DNA from: Ectorhizobium quercum
GTDB taxonomy: Bacteria > Pseudomonadota > Alphaproteobacteria > Rhizobiales > Rhizobiaceae
Length of the DNA: 64,000 nucleotides
NCBI RefSeq assembly: GCF_026552795.1
Contig: NZ_JANFPI010000001.1
Span: 124,001-188,000, forward strand
Reading direction: 5' to 3'
The notes under the pieces were generated by a model. The model was given only the letters and a program-made list of their open reading frames with translations, searched no databases and was not told the origin of the DNA. A program made the translations under genes and the position numbers. Positions 1 through 9,841 of this stretch are shown here, piece after piece (within the stretch, counting starts at the first letter, position 1; each line of letters starts with the position of its first letter).

Positions 1-1962
1 CGCGGCAAGGTCGCCGCACCGGCTCCGGCCAAGGTTCCGGCCCGCCCGAAGGGCGAGGAGGACCGCCGCCGCGGCAAGCTGACGGTAACGGCCGTCAGCG
101 GCGAGGACGACGAGGGTTCGTCGCGCGGCCGCTCGCTTGCCGCCATGCGCCGCCGGCAGGAGAAGTTCCGCCGCGGCCAGATGCAGGAGCCGCGCGAGAA
201 GCTCACCCGTGAAGTCGTCCTGCCGGAAACCATCACCATTCAGGAACTGTCGCAGCGCATGTCCGAACGCGCCGTCGACGTCATCAAGTACCTGATGAAG
301 GAAGGCCAGATGATGAAGCCGGGCGACGTCATCGACGCCGACCTCGCTGAAATCATCGCCGGCGAATTCGGCCACACCGTCAAGCGCGTGTCCGAATCCG
401 ACGTCGAAACCGGTATCTTTGGAGTGGAGGACCGCGACGAGGACCTCGTGTCGCGTCCGCCGGTCGTCACCATCATGGGCCACGTCGACCACGGCAAGAC
501 CTCGCTGCTCGACGCCATCCGCAATGCCAACGTGGTCGCGGGCGAAGCCGGCGGCATCACGCAGCACATCGGCGCCTATCAGGTCGAACAGCGTGGCCAG
601 AAGATCACCTTCATCGACACGCCCGGCCACGCCGCCTTCACGGCCATGCGTGCCCGCGGCGCGCAGGTGACGGACATCGCCATCCTCGTGGTCGCGGCCG
701 ACGACAGCGTCATGCCGCAGACGATCGAATCGATCAACCACGCCAAGGCGGCGGGCGTTCCGATCATCGTGGCGATCAACAAGATCGACAAGCCGGCGGC
801 CAACGCGCAGAAGGTCCGCACCGAACTGCTCCAGCACGAGGTCTTCGTGGAATCGATGGGCGGCGACGTGCTCGAGGTGGAAGTCTCGGCCAAGGCCGGC
901 ACCAACCTCGACAAGCTGCTCGATGCGATCCTGTTGCAGGCCGAAATCCTCGACCTCAAGGCCAACCCGAACCGCTCGGCGGAAGGCTCGGTTGTCGAGG
1001 CCAAGCTGGACCGCGGCCGTGGTTCCGTCGCGACGGTCCTCGTCCAGAAGGGCACGCTGAAGCCGGGCCAGATCATCGTCGCCGGCGATGTCTGGGGCCG
1101 TGTGCGCGCGCTGGTCAACGACAAGGGCGAGCATGTGAAGGAAGCCACCCCGGCCATGCCGGTGGAAATCCTCGGCCTGTCCGGCACACCGCAGGCCGGC
1201 GACAAGTTCGCCGTGGTCGAGAACGAGGCCCGCGCCCGCGAGATTTCCGAATATCGCCTGCGTCTGGCCCGCGACAAGGCCGCGGCCCGCCAGTCCGGCT
1301 CGCGCGGCTCGCTCGAACACATGATGACCCAGCTCCAGACCTCCGGCATGAAGGAGTTCCCGCTGGTCATCAAGGGCGACGTGCAGGGTTCGGTCGAGGC
1401 GATCAATGCCGCGCTCGACAAGCTCGGCACGGACGAAGTCCGCGCCCGCATCGTCCATTCGGGCGTCGGCGCGGTCACGGAAACCGATATCTCGCTGGCC
1501 GAGGCATCGAACGCCGCCATCATCGGCTTCAACGTCCGCGCCAATGCGCAGGCGCGTGCCGCAGCCGAACGCACCGGCACGGAAATCCGCTACTACAACA
1601 TCATCTACGATCTGGTGGATGACGTGAAGGCGGCCATGTCCGGCCTGCTCTCGCCCGAGCGCCGCGAAACCTTCCTCGGCAATGCCGAAATCCGCCAGGT
1701 CTTCAACATCACGAAGGTCGGCAAGGTCGCGGGTTGCCAGGTCACGGAAGGCAAGGTCGAGCGTGGCGCCGGCGTCCGCCTCATCCGCGACAACGTCGTC
1801 ATCCACGAAGGCAAGCTCAAGACGCTCAAGCGCTTCAAGGACGAAGTGGCGGAAGTGCATGTCGGCCAGGAATGCGGCATGGCCTTCGAGAACTACGAAG
1901 ACATCCGCGAAGGCGACACGATCGAGTGCTTCCGCGTGGAGCACATCACCCGCACGCTGTAA
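1..1962 (+). CDS. infB: Translation initiation factor IF-2, 5' end outside the window
   Basis: GTPase that brings fMet-tRNA to the 30S subunit and promotes subunit joining in the cytoplasm. The frame is open from base 1, so the start and the variable N-terminal part lie left of the window; 653 residues are visible. Seen: the Arg/Lys-rich linker, then the IF-2 N-terminal helix region, G1 GHVDHGKT near visible residue 160, G3 DTPGH, G4 NKID near residue 260 and G5 SAK, followed by the two beta-barrel domains and the tRNA-binding C-terminus ending in ITRTL. An internal ATG at 145 is not the real start. It leads a translation cluster with rbfA and truB on the same strand, as in other Rhizobiaceae. 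Confidence 0.98.
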   Translation, partial: RGKVAAPAPAKVPARPKGEEDRRRGKLTVTAVSGEDDEGSSRGRSLAAMRRRQEKFRRGQMQEPREKLTREVVLPETITIQELSQRMSERAVDVIKYLMKEGQMMKPGDVIDADLAEIIAGEFGHTVKRVSESDVETGIFGVEDRDEDLVSRPPVVTIMGHVDHGKTSLLDAIRNANVVAGEAGGITQHIGAYQVEQRGQKITFIDTPGHAAFTAMRARGAQVTDIAILVVAADDSVMPQTIESINHAKAAGVPIIVAINKIDKPAANAQKVRTELLQHEVFVESMGGDVLEVEVSAKAGTNLDKLLDAILLQAEILDLKANPNRSAEGSVVEAKLDRGRGSVATVLVQKGTLKPGQIIVAGDVWGRVRALVNDKGEHVKEATPAMPVEILGLSGTPQAGDKFAVVENEARAREISEYRLRLARDKAAARQSGSRGSLEHMMTQLQTSGMKEFPLVIKGDVQGSVEAINAALDKLGTDEVRARIVHSGVGAVTETDISLAEASNAAIIGFNVRANAQARAAAERTGTEIRYYNIIYDLVDDVKAAMSGLLSPERRETFLGNAEIRQVFNITKVGKVAGCQVTEGKVERGAGVRLIRDNVVIHEGKLKTLKRFKDEVAEVHVGQECGMAFENYEDIREGDTIECFRVEHITRTL

Positions 1963-1996
1963 CAAGCCGCGGCATCGAGAAAAAGCGATCTGGCGG

Positions 1997-2024
1997 CGGG
2001 CGCTGGTTTTCCAGCGCCCGCTTT
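1997..2024 (+). terminator. Stem-loop in the infB-rbfA gap
   Basis: A perfect 10-bp stem (CGGGCGCTGG at 1997-2006 with CCAGCGCCCG at 2011-2020) closes a TTTT loop and is followed by only CTTTG. The short U-run suggests an attenuating or processing hairpin inside the operon, not a full stop, since rbfA and truB follow on the same strand. Confidence 0.45.
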
Positions 2025-2070
2025 GCCGAACGCGTTTGTTTCCCAGGTTCCATCCCTGAAGGACGAGACC

Positions 2071-2481
2071 ATGACCAGACCCACATCCTCCGCTCCCTCG
2101 CAGCGCATGCTGCGCGTCGGCGAACAGGTTCGCGCCGCCATCACCCAGGTGCTCCAGCGCGGCGAGGTGCGCGATCCGCTGATCGAAAAGACGGTGATCT
2201 CCATTTCCGAAGTGCGCATGTCGCCGGACCTGAAGATCGCCACCGCCTATGTCACGCCGCTCGGCGTCGCCGACCACAAGGCCGTCATCGACGCGCTGAA
2301 CCATCACGCGAAATATATCCGCGGCCGTCTCGGCCCGCAGCTTCGCCAGATGAAATACATGCCGGAAGTGCGGTTCCGCGACGATACGAGCTTCGACAAC
2401 TACAGCCGGATCGACGCGCTGCTGCGCTCGCCGGAAGTGGTGCGAGACCTCGATCACGACGACAACGAAGACAAGCAGTAA
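2071..2481 (+). CDS. rbfA: 30S ribosome-binding factor A
   Basis: Cold-adaptation and 16S maturation factor that binds the 30S subunit near helix 1. 136 residues, usual for the family. The KH-like fold region runs from the [13 protein letters not shown] helix to about residue 115, with the conserved [19 protein letters not shown] segment (here [15 protein letters not shown]) and [11 protein letters not shown] after it. The start at 2071 is preferred over an upstream in-frame ATG at 2023 because GAAGGACGAG just before 2071 can act as ribosome binding site and family members start close to this helix. It lies between infB and truB, 7 bases before truB, so the three are probably cotranscribed. 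Confidence 0.95.
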   Translation: MTRPTSSAPSQRMLRVGEQVRAAITQVLQRGEVRDPLIEKTVISISEVRMSPDLKIATAYVTPLGVADHKAVIDALNHHAKYIRGRLGPQLRQMKYMPEVRFRDDTSFDNYSRIDALLRSPEVVRDLDHDDNEDKQ

Positions 2482-2488
2482 AGAAGCC

Positions 2489-3424
2489 ATGTCGAAACCC
2501 CGCAAACCCAAGGGCCGTGCCGTTTCGGGCTGGCTGATCCTCGACAAGCCGGTCGATTTCGGCTCCACCGAGGCCGTTTCCAAGATCAAGTGGCTGTTCA
2601 ACGCCCAGAAGGCCGGCCATGCCGGCACGCTCGATCCGCTCGCCTCCGGCATGCTGCCGATCGCGCTCGGTGATGCGACCAAGACCGTCCCCTATGTCAT
2701 GGACGGCCGCAAGATCTACGAATTCACCGTGAGCTGGGGCGAGCAGCGCACCACGGACGATCTGGAAGGCGAGGTCGTCGCCTCCTCGGACAAGCGCCCG
2801 GCGAAGGACGAGATCGTCGCGCTTCTGCCGAAATATACCGGCACGATCAGCCAGATTCCGCCGCAGTTCTCGGCGATCAAGATCGACGGCGAACGTGCCT
2901 ACGATCTCGCCCGCGACGGCGAGGCGGTGGACATTCCCGCCCGCGAGGTCGAAATCTACCGGCTGAACCTCATCGGCTGTCCGGATGAAAACACCGCCCG
3001 TTTCGAGGTCGAATGCGGCAAGGGCACCTATGTCCGGGCGCTCGCCCGCGACTTCGGCCGCGATCTCGGCTGCTACGGCCATATTTCCGATCTGCGCCGC
3101 ACCTTCGTTGCGCCCTTTGCCGAGGAAGCGATGGTGCCGCTGGCCGATCTCGTCGCGTTGGAAGAAATCGAGGACCGGGACGAGCGCCTTGCCGCCCTCG
3201 ATGCGTTCCTGATCGATACCGGCGAGGCGCTTTCCGCTCTGCCGCATCTGGCGGTTTCGGAGGATCAGGCCCACCGCCTGCGCATGGGCAATCCGATCAT
3301 CCTGCGCGGCCGTGATGCGCCGCTTTCGGCCGAGGATGCCTGGGTGACGGCGCGCGGCAGGCTGGTCGCGATCGGCGAGATCGCCGGCGGCGAATTCCGC
3401 CCGAAGCGCGTTTTCGGCGGATAA
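2489..3424 (+). CDS. truB: tRNA pseudouridine(55) synthase TruB
   Basis: Isomerises U55 of tRNA to pseudouridine in the T-loop. 311 residues. The catalytic aspartate is Asp49 in [12 protein letters not shown], and the ALGDATK and [16 protein letters not shown] motifs of the TruB family follow; a short PUA-like C-terminal domain covers roughly residues 245-305 and ends near [10 protein letters not shown]. It begins 7 bases after rbfA, consistent with one infB-rbfA-truB transcript. Confidence 0.96.
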   Translation: MSKPRKPKGRAVSGWLILDKPVDFGSTEAVSKIKWLFNAQKAGHAGTLDPLASGMLPIALGDATKTVPYVMDGRKIYEFTVSWGEQRTTDDLEGEVVASSDKRPAKDEIVALLPKYTGTISQIPPQFSAIKIDGERAYDLARDGEAVDIPAREVEIYRLNLIGCPDENTARFEVECGKGTYVRALARDFGRDLGCYGHISDLRRTFVAPFAEEAMVPLADLVALEEIEDRDERLAALDAFLIDTGEALSALPHLAVSEDQAHRLRMGNPIILRGRDAPLSAEDAWVTARGRLVAIGEIAGGEFRPKRVFGG

Positions 3425-3436
3425 GGCGCGGCCGCG

Positions 3437-4639
3437 TCAATCGCCCGGCGCGGCAAGCTGCTCGGCAAGGGCGGCGAACAGTTCGGCGACCCTCGTTTCG
3501 TCGATGGTTGTGTCGCTGTTGACGGTGAGCGAAACGCAGCGGCTGCGCCTGTCGTGGCCGGTCAGCGCGGCCGTCAGGTTGAGAACGCCGGCCTCGCTGC
3601 CGCCCTTGAAGGCGACGCCGGCCCATCGTCCGGCGTTGACCGGGCCGGGATTGAGGGCGAACACATCCGCCTCGCGAACGGAAAGGGCCAGTTCGCACAG
3701 CGTTGCCGCATCGACATACCATTCGACGCCGGGCGTGTGGTGAACGCTTGCCCGCACCGGGTCCGGCAGCGGGCGTCCCGCGAGGCCCGCGAGGATGTCC
3801 GCGCGTTCGGCAGGGTTCTCGCGGTAACGGGCGGCCAGCGCGCCGTCGGCCTTGAGCGTGAAGAAGGCCCGCGTGGTCGGCAACGCGTCGAGGCCGAGCG
3901 TTTCGGCGATCCGTTCCGCCCCGAGCACGCGGATGAGCACATCGGTTGCAGTGTTGTCGCTGTTTGCGATCATCGCCGCGGCCAGCGTGTGCAGCGTGAA
4001 GGGAGAGCCGTCCGGATAGCGCTGGAGCGTGCCCGAAGGCAGGGACTTGTCCTGCGCTTGTAGCCGCACGACATCCTCCCATTTGCGTTTGCCGACCGCG
4101 ATGTCGTCGATAAGCACTTTCAGGATGCCGAGCTTGAAGGCGGAACCGACGGCCAGTTTTTCCCCGCCGTTGCGTCCGTGGAGGACCGCGTCGCCGCTCC
4201 GCACGAGATAGGAGACGGTTCCGGGAAGTTCGGATATCGCCGCCAGCGTTTCGGTGATGTCGCCGCCAAGCGGCAGGGCGGCGCGGAAGAAAAGCCCGGT
4301 GATGCGGCCTTCGGCATCGAGCGCGATCTCGACGGGAATGCGGTGGCTTGCGGTTTCGATCGCATAGCCGCCGGCCTCTTCACGGACGGCGGCCGCGGGG
4401 CCGTAGCGCGCCCGCATGCTTTCGACGATCTCGGCGATCTGCGCCAGCGGCACGGCTTGCAGGAACCCCTCCGAGAAACGGGCGCCGGCCGCCGCCGGAT
4501 CGGCATAGACGGCCTCTATGGTTTCGACTTCGGCCTCGCCGGCCGATGCGGGCAGGACCGCACCGCCGATCAGGCCGGCCGAGAGAGCCATTGCACGGCA
4601 GGCTGCCGAAACGCGGGCAGTGAGACTTTCTGTGGGCAT
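3437..4639 (-). CDS. Secreted serine hydrolase of the class A beta-lactamase-like fold
   Basis: 400 residues from the start at 4639, chosen because MPTESLTARVSAACRAMALS leads into a clear signal peptide ending near ASAGEA (about residue 34). An N-terminal domain (about 40-125) resembles the DUF3887/NTF2-like modules found in front of penicillin-binding hydrolases. The catalytic core has SAFK (166-169, SxxK), NSDN (SDN at 227-229) and FKGG (344-346, in place of KTG). I find no clear ExxLN glutamate between SDN and KGG, so true beta-lactamase activity is doubtful; a periplasmic D,D-peptidase or esterase role is possible. It converges on truB, with 12 bases between the two stops. Confidence 0.8.
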   Translation of the reverse strand: MPTESLTARVSAACRAMALSAGLIGGAVLPASAGEAEVETIEAVYADPAAAGARFSEGFLQAVPLAQIAEIVESMRARYGPAAAVREEAGGYAIETASHRIPVEIALDAEGRITGLFFRAALPLGGDITETLAAISELPGTVSYLVRSGDAVLHGRNGGEKLAVGSAFKLGILKVLIDDIAVGKRKWEDVVRLQAQDKSLPSGTLQRYPDGSPFTLHTLAAAMIANSDNTATDVLIRVLGAERIAETLGLDALPTTRAFFTLKADGALAARYRENPAERADILAGLAGRPLPDPVRASVHHTPGVEWYVDAATLCELALSVREADVFALNPGPVNAGRWAGVAFKGGSEAGVLNLTAALTGHDRRSRCVSLTVNSDTTIDETRVAELFAALAEQLAAPGD

Positions 4640-4703
4640 GGCGGCATAATGCCCGCTCGCCGATGGGGGTGCAAGTCCGCGCGGCCTGCTCTGCGCCTGC
4701 CTT

Positions 4704-5705
4704 TCATGCCGGCGGTTTCGCATGTTTTTGCGCGATCCAGTCGCTCGGCGTCGCGCCGGTCACGCGCAGAAATTCCCGGTTGAAGTTCGATTTCGTGTTG
4801 AAGCCGCTGTCCAGCATGGCGGCGGTCACGTTCGCGCCCGTCGCAAGTCGTGAGCAGGCATGGCGGATGCGAAAGCCGTTGATGAAGCGCGAGACATTCT
4901 CGCCGGTCGCCCGGTTCACCGCCGCCGAGAGCCGTTTCGCCGGCACCCGCAGCCGCCGGGCGAGGCGTGCCAGCGTCAGGTCCGGATCGAGGTAAAGCGC
5001 GTCCTTTTCCATGAGGCTTTCCAGCGCGGCAATCAGCGTCGTGTCGGGCTCGCTTGCCCCGGCCGGCGCTTCTTGCGGTGCATCCTCCCCGCCGTCGAGG
5101 CTCTGCGAGAGGCTGAGCGCGCCGATGGCGAGAAGCCAGAGCGAGGAACCGAGGCTGACGATCAGCGGTGCGAGCCAATGCGCGCCCGCGGCGTGCGAAA
5201 GGGCGATCAGCACGTCGCTCAGCGCCGAAAGGATCAGGGCGGCGGCGATGGCGCGCCAGACGAGCGCCGGAAGGTCCCCGGCCTCCAGTTTCGCCAGCGG
5301 CAGGCTGTCCGTCCCGGGGCGCAGCGCGACGAGGATCGCCGCGCCGTAGACGGCGAAGGTGCCGGGCACCACGACGTCGAGCGCCGGGGAGGCGAACAGC
5401 ACGCAGAAGGCGGTGAAGGCGGGAGCGGCGAGGTGAACGAGGTCGCGGCGCGGATCGGGGGCGCGAATGGCGGTCGTCTGGAGCGTTACCCAGGCGAGCG
5501 GCGGTATGACGGTCGCCGTCACCGGCTGCACGGCGAGAAGGCCGTTCAGGCCGTAATGCTGGCAGAGCGAGACGACGACGCCTTGCAGGGCGCAGGCGGC
5601 CAGCAGCGCCAGGAACAGCCGTGGGCGGTCGCGCCGCACCCAGGCGCGGACGAACAGGAAGCCGAGGACCAGCGAGACGATAAGCGGAATGGGCAGGGCG
5701 ATCAT
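4704..5705 (-). CDS. Membrane-anchored AraC-family transcriptional regulator
   Basis: 333 residues. The first ~210 residues form about seven hydrophobic helices with short charged loops, starting MIALPIPLIVSLVLGFLFV, which is an integral membrane sensor. After an acidic linker, the last ~100 residues are an AraC/XylS DNA-binding domain with two helix-turn-helix units (TLARLARRLRVPAKRLSAAV and the typical GFNTKSNFNREFLRVTGATPSDW). This architecture is known for regulators that sense membrane or extracytoplasmic signals; ligand and targets are unknown. It lies 64 bases upstream of the serine hydrolase on the same strand, so the two could be functionally linked. It is divergent from the secreted alpha/beta hydrolase. 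Confidence 0.85.
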   Translation of the reverse strand: MIALPIPLIVSLVLGFLFVRAWVRRDRPRLFLALLAACALQGVVVSLCQHYGLNGLLAVQPVTATVIPPLAWVTLQTTAIRAPDPRRDLVHLAAPAFTAFCVLFASPALDVVVPGTFAVYGAAILVALRPGTDSLPLAKLEAGDLPALVWRAIAAALILSALSDVLIALSHAAGAHWLAPLIVSLGSSLWLLAIGALSLSQSLDGGEDAPQEAPAGASEPDTTLIAALESLMEKDALYLDPDLTLARLARRLRVPAKRLSAAVNRATGENVSRFINGFRIRHACSRLATGANVTAAMLDSGFNTKSNFNREFLRVTGATPSDWIAQKHAKPPA

Positions 5706-5825
5706 GGGGCACCGTTCGATTTGCTGCGCACGCTTGTGGTCCTCGATCCGGTTTCAGGACGCGGATTTCTACAAACCGGGCGTATCGGCATCGGCGTCGA
5801 TGTTCAATCCCGAAAGGACCGCCCC

Positions 5826-6845
5826 ATGAAACGCCTCCTGCTCGCCGCCTGCGCGACCGCCTTGCTCGCCACCTCCACCCTTGCCGATCCGCTGCCGGGC
5901 TACGACCGTCTCGACATCGAGGCTCCCCACCGCGCAGCCCCCGTTGCCGCCTCGCTCTGGTATCCCGCCGGAGAGACCACCTATCGTGTCCCCATCGGCG
6001 AAAATGCCATCTTTTACGGCACTCCGGCCTATATGGGCGCGGCCATCCGCGAGGGACGCCATCCCCTCGTTCTTCTCTCGCACGGCTCCGGCGGCAACAT
6101 GGACAATCTCGGCTGGCTGTCGTCGCGGCTGGCGCTGAAGGGCGCGATGGTGCTCGCCGTCAACCATCCCGGCTCCACCTCCGGCGATTCCTCGCCGCGC
6201 CGTTCGGTGCGCCTCGCCGAGCGGGCAGCGGATCTGACGGCGGCGCTGGACCAGATCCTGAACGATCCAGACCTCGCCAGATATATCGACCCCTCGCGGA
6301 TCGCCGCGCTCGGCTTTTCGCTCGGCGGCGCGACGGCGCTGAACCTTGCAGGCGCAAGGGCCGACAGGAGCCTTTACGCGCGCTATTGCGAACGCTTTCC
6401 CGACGCGGCCGATTGCGTCTTCTTCGGCGTGAGCGGCGGCGTCGATTTTTCCAGCCTGCCGGATGCCTTCTCGGACGACAGCCGCGATCCGCGCGTCACC
6501 GCCGCCATCGCCGTCGATCCCGCCATCACCTATGCGATGACGCCGGAAAGCGTGAAGGCGATGAACCTGCCGGTGCTGCTGGTCAATCTCGGCGGCGACG
6601 ATCTCCTGAAGGCCGTCGACGTCAGCGCGGCCGGCAGCGGGCTTGCGGGGGCATTGCCGCAGGCCGAATACGCCCGCTTTGCACCGGCCAATCACTTCAC
6701 CTTCCTCGGCCTCTGCAAGCCGGACGGCGGCAGGGTGCTGGCACAGGGGGGGGAAGACGCGATCTGCGACGATCCGCAAGGGGCGGACCGGGCGGGCGTC
6801 CACGAGGTGATCGCCGAAAGGATAGCGGCCTTCCTGCGTCTGTAA
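5826..6845 (+). CDS. Secreted alpha/beta hydrolase, dienelactone hydrolase/PAF-acetylhydrolase-like
   Basis: 339 residues starting MKRLLLAACATALLATSTLA, a signal peptide with likely cleavage near residue 20, so it acts in the periplasm or outside. The oxyanion region is LSHGSGGN (85-91), the nucleophile is Ser165 in GFSLGG, and a late histidine in APANHFTFLGLC completes the triad; the acid residue I cannot assign. Four cysteines (ARYCERFPDAADCVFF, LCK, AICDD) could form disulfides in the periplasm. Likely a lipase/esterase of unknown substrate. An in-frame opening extends far upstream but the signal peptide fixes the start at 5826. It is divergent from the AraC membrane regulator. Confidence 0.82.
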   Translation: MKRLLLAACATALLATSTLADPLPGYDRLDIEAPHRAAPVAASLWYPAGETTYRVPIGENAIFYGTPAYMGAAIREGRHPLVLLSHGSGGNMDNLGWLSSRLALKGAMVLAVNHPGSTSGDSSPRRSVRLAERAADLTAALDQILNDPDLARYIDPSRIAALGFSLGGATALNLAGARADRSLYARYCERFPDAADCVFFGVSGGVDFSSLPDAFSDDSRDPRVTAAIAVDPAITYAMTPESVKAMNLPVLLVNLGGDDLLKAVDVSAAGSGLAGALPQAEYARFAPANHFTFLGLCKPDGGRVLAQGGEDAICDDPQGADRAGVHEVIAERIAAFLRL

Positions 6846-6863
6846 GGCCTCGCGGTTTGGCTC

Positions 6864-6892
6864 TTTCCTTCCGGGTCGAAATGCACTATATG
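6864..6892 (+). promoter_or_regulatory. Possible rpsO promoter
   Basis: TTTCCT (6864-6869), 17-base spacer, TATATG (6887-6892), about 100 bases upstream of the rpsO start. The -35 is weak; the -10 is good. Confidence 0.35.
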
Positions 6893-6996
6893 CGGCGCCA
6901 GCAGCAGGCTTCGCCTTGCGTGCGTTCATGGCCAAGGCTGGACGACATCCCGGCTTCTGGCGTCCCTCAAGATCCAGCATATGAAAGGATTGTCCG

Positions 6997-7266
6997 ATGT
7001 CGATCACTGCTGAGCGCAAGGCTGCCCTCATCAAGGAATACGCAACCGCCGAAGGCGACACCGGTTCGCCGGAAGTCCAGGTCGCGATCCTGACCGAGCG
7101 CATCAACAACCTCACCGAGCACTTCAAGGGCCACAAGAAGGATAACCATTCCCGCCGTGGCCTCCTGAAGCTGGTTTCGAGCCGTCGTTCGCTTCTCGAC
7201 TATCTGAAGAAGAAGGAAGAAGGCCGTTACGCCAAGCTCATTGCGAGCCTCGGCATTCGCCGCTAA
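6997..7266 (+). CDS. rpsO: 30S ribosomal protein S15
   Basis: 89 residues, exactly the usual length. Primary binder of the central domain of 16S rRNA. Seen: [16 protein letters not shown], the [21 protein letters not shown] helix and the [22 protein letters not shown] motif. A GGATTG sequence precedes the ATG. It is followed by a strong terminator and then pnp, the standard rpsO-pnp order. Confidence 0.98.
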   Translation: MSITAERKAALIKEYATAEGDTGSPEVQVAILTERINNLTEHFKGHKKDNHSRRGLLKLVSSRRSLLDYLKKKEEGRYAKLIASLGIRR

Positions 7267-7273
7267 GCTCTTC

Positions 7274-7310
7274 CGGCAGACGCCGATAACCGGCGTCTGC
7301 CGCCTCTTTT
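7274..7310 (+). terminator. Rho-independent terminator after rpsO
   Basis: A perfect 12-bp stem, CGGCAGACGCCG (7274-7285) with CGGCGTCTGCCG (7291-7302), loop ATAAC, then CCTCTTTT. In many bacteria an rpsO terminator is partly read through into pnp, so it may act as an attenuator. Confidence 0.8.
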
Positions 7311-7620
7311 CCGGGCCCTGTCGGGTTCGTGCCGTCCCGGTCTGAAGCCGGAACGGATTGCGCCGAAAAGCGCCGCCATCCGGGCGGACATGATTTCGGC
7401 GCGTATCAAGGCGTCCGCCGCAGGCGGAGGCCGGGGTGAACCGGATGGGCCGGTCGCCCGTTTCAACCGATGACCTGTCATGGGGCAGGATTGCCGGATG
7501 CTTGTGCCCGCGCGGCGCGTCTTTGAAGCCTCCCGCTGTCTTGCCCGTGATGCGTCACAATCGCGGCATGCTCCCTTGCCCCTTTCGAGGGCGGGGCTGT
7601 CGCAGTTTCAAGGACAAGAT
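7311..7620 (+). other. Gene-free leader region of pnp (310 bp)
   Basis: I see no credible gene here. An in-frame opening extends upstream of pnp to 7480 but its sequence has no family features. The stretch probably holds the pnp promoter and 5' leader, which is often the site of RNase III and PNPase autocontrol; I could not identify a convincing promoter or RNase III hairpin. Confidence 0.4.
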
Positions 7621-9759
7621 ATGTTCGACGTTCACTCTGTAGAAATCGAATGGGCCGGCCGCCCGCTGAAGCTGGAAACGGGCAAGGTCGCCCGCCAGGC
7701 CGACGGTGCGGTGCTTGCCACCTATGGCGAGACGGTCGTCCTCGCCACCGTCGTTTCGGCCAAGTCGCCGAAGCCGGGCCAGGATTTCTTCCCGCTCACC
7801 GTCAACTACCAGGAAAAGACCTACGCCGCCGGCAAGATCCCGGGCGGCTACTTCAAGCGTGAAGGCCGTCCGAGCGAAAACGAGACGCTCGTTTCCCGCC
7901 TGATCGACCGCCCGATCCGCCCGCTCTTCCCGGAAGGCTACAAGAACGACACGCAGGTCGTCGTCACCGTTCTCCAGCACGACCTCGAAAACAACCCCGA
8001 CATCCTGGCCATGATCGCGACCTCGGCGGCTCTGACGCTGTCCGGCGTTCCCTTCATGGGCCCGATCGGCGGCGCGCGCGTCGGCTACATCAACGGCGAA
8101 TATGTTCTGAACCCGCATCTCGACGAGATGCCGGAAAGCGCCCTCGACCTCGTCGTCGCCGGCACGCATGACGCCGTGCTGATGGTCGAGTCCGAAGCCC
8201 GGGAACTGCCGGAAGACATCATGCTCGGCGCCGTCATGTTCGGCCACCGGGGTTTCCAGCCGGTTCTGGACGCGATCATCCGCCTCGCCGAAGTGGCCGC
8301 GAAGGAACCGCGCGATTTCCAGCCGGAAGACTTCTCCGCGCTCGAAACCGAAATGCTCGGCCTTTTCGAAGCCGAACTGCGCGACGCCTACAAGATCACC
8401 CAGAAGGCCGACCGTTACGCCGCCGTCGACGCCGTCAAGGCCAAGGTGAAGGCCCGCTTCCTGCCGGAAGAGGGTGAGGCGCAGTACACGCCCGAGGAAG
8501 TCGGCGCCGTGTTCAAGCACCTCCAGGCCAAGATCGTCCGCTGGAACATTCTCGACACCGGCAGCCGCATCGACGGCCGCGATCTGAGCACCGTCCGCCA
8601 GATCGTCGCCGAAGTCGGCGCCCTGCCGCGCACCCACGGCTCGGCCCTCTTCACCCGTGGCGAAACGCAGGCCCTCGTGGTCGCGACGCTTGGCACCGGC
8701 GAAGACGAGCAGTACGTCGATTCCTTGACCGGCATGTACAAGGAAAACTTCATGCTGCACTACAATTTCCCGCCCTATTCGGTCGGTGAAACGGGCCGCA
8801 TGGGCTCCCCGGGCCGCCGCGAGATCGGTCACGGCAAGCTTGCCTGGCGCGCCGTCCATCCGATGCTGCCGACCGCCGAGCAGTTCCCCTATACGCTGCG
8901 CGTCGTCTCGGAAATCACCGAGTCCAACGGCTCGTCCTCGATGGCCACCGTCTGCGGCACCTCGCTGGCGCTGATGGATGCGGGCGTGCCGCTGGCCAAG
9001 CCGGTCGCCGGCATCGCAATGGGCCTCATCAAGGAAGGCGAGCGCTTCGCGGTTCTCTCCGACATCCTCGGTGACGAAGACCATCTCGGCGACATGGACT
9101 TCAAGGTGGCGGGCACGGATGCCGGCATCACCTCGCTCCAGATGGACATCAAGATCGACGGCATCACCGAAGAGATCATGCAGGTTGCGCTGACGCAGGC
9201 CCGCGGCGGCCGTCTGCACATCCTTGGCGAAATGGCCAAGGCCATCACCGAAAGCCGCTCGCAACTCGGTGAATTCGCACCGCGCATCGAAGTGATGAAC
9301 ATCCCGGTCGACAAGATCCGCGAAGTCATCGGTTCGGGCGGCAAGATCATCCGCGAGATCGTTGAGAAGACCGGCGCCAAGATCAACATCGAGGACGACG
9401 GCACCGTCAAGATCGCCTCTTCCTCCGCCAAGGAGATCGAGGCGGCCCGCAAGTGGATCCACTCCATCGTCGCCGAGCCGGAAGTCGGCCAGATCTACGA
9501 AGGCACGGTCGTCAAGACCGCCGATTTCGGCGCCTTCGTCAACTTCTTCGGTGCCCGCGACGGCCTCGTCCACATCTCGCAGCTTGCCGCCGACCGCGTC
9601 GCCAAGACGACTGACGTCGTCAAGGAAGGCGACAAGGTGTTCGTGAAGCTCATGGGCTTCGACGAGCGCGGCAAGGTCCGCCTGTCCATGAAGGTCGTCG
9701 ACCAGGCGACCGGCAAGGAAGCCGCCGCCAAGAAGGACGAAGGCGAAGCCGCCGAATAA
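7621..9759 (+). CDS. pnp: Polyribonucleotide nucleotidyltransferase
   Basis: 3'-5' phosphorolytic exoribonuclease of the RNA degradosome. 712 residues from ATG 7621, the normal length; the family begins MF(D/N)[19 protein letters not shown] as here. Two RNase PH domains flank an all-alpha linker; the catalytic second core carries [18 protein letters not shown] and the [19 protein letters not shown] metal-site region. A KH domain ([12 protein letters not shown], about residue 565) and an S1 domain (about 620-690, [21 protein letters not shown]) follow, with a short Lys/Ala/Glu tail. Confidence 0.98.
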   Translation: MFDVHSVEIEWAGRPLKLETGKVARQADGAVLATYGETVVLATVVSAKSPKPGQDFFPLTVNYQEKTYAAGKIPGGYFKREGRPSENETLVSRLIDRPIRPLFPEGYKNDTQVVVTVLQHDLENNPDILAMIATSAALTLSGVPFMGPIGGARVGYINGEYVLNPHLDEMPESALDLVVAGTHDAVLMVESEARELPEDIMLGAVMFGHRGFQPVLDAIIRLAEVAAKEPRDFQPEDFSALETEMLGLFEAELRDAYKITQKADRYAAVDAVKAKVKARFLPEEGEAQYTPEEVGAVFKHLQAKIVRWNILDTGSRIDGRDLSTVRQIVAEVGALPRTHGSALFTRGETQALVVATLGTGEDEQYVDSLTGMYKENFMLHYNFPPYSVGETGRMGSPGRREIGHGKLAWRAVHPMLPTAEQFPYTLRVVSEITESNGSSSMATVCGTSLALMDAGVPLAKPVAGIAMGLIKEGERFAVLSDILGDEDHLGDMDFKVAGTDAGITSLQMDIKIDGITEEIMQVALTQARGGRLHILGEMAKAITESRSQLGEFAPRIEVMNIPVDKIREVIGSGGKIIREIVEKTGAKINIEDDGTVKIASSSAKEIEAARKWIHSIVAEPEVGQIYEGTVVKTADFGAFVNFFGARDGLVHISQLAADRVAKTTDVVKEGDKVFVKLMGFDERGKVRLSMKVVDQATGKEAAAKKDEGEAAE

Positions 9760-9781
9760 CCGGCCCGCCTTATGAATGAAC

Positions 9782-9812
9782 AGGCGCGGGATTTCGGTCC
9801 CGCGCCTTTGTC
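9782..9812 (+). terminator. Likely terminator after pnp
   Basis: A perfect 10-bp stem, AGGCGCGGGA (9782-9791) with TCCCGCGCCT (9798-9807), 6-base loop, followed by TTG. The U-run is short, so termination may be partial. Confidence 0.55.
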
Positions 9813-9841
9813 GTATCTGTATCCTGCTGCTGGAGGCTGCG

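Noticed and set aside
3771..3818. Possible extra small gene opposite the serine hydrolase (plus-strand frames 3504-4063)
   Set aside because: Shadow frames of the minus-strand hydrolase; no start context or family match.
7555..9573. 672-residue minus-strand frame
   Set aside because: Antisense shadow of pnp, whose domains and motifs are unambiguous.
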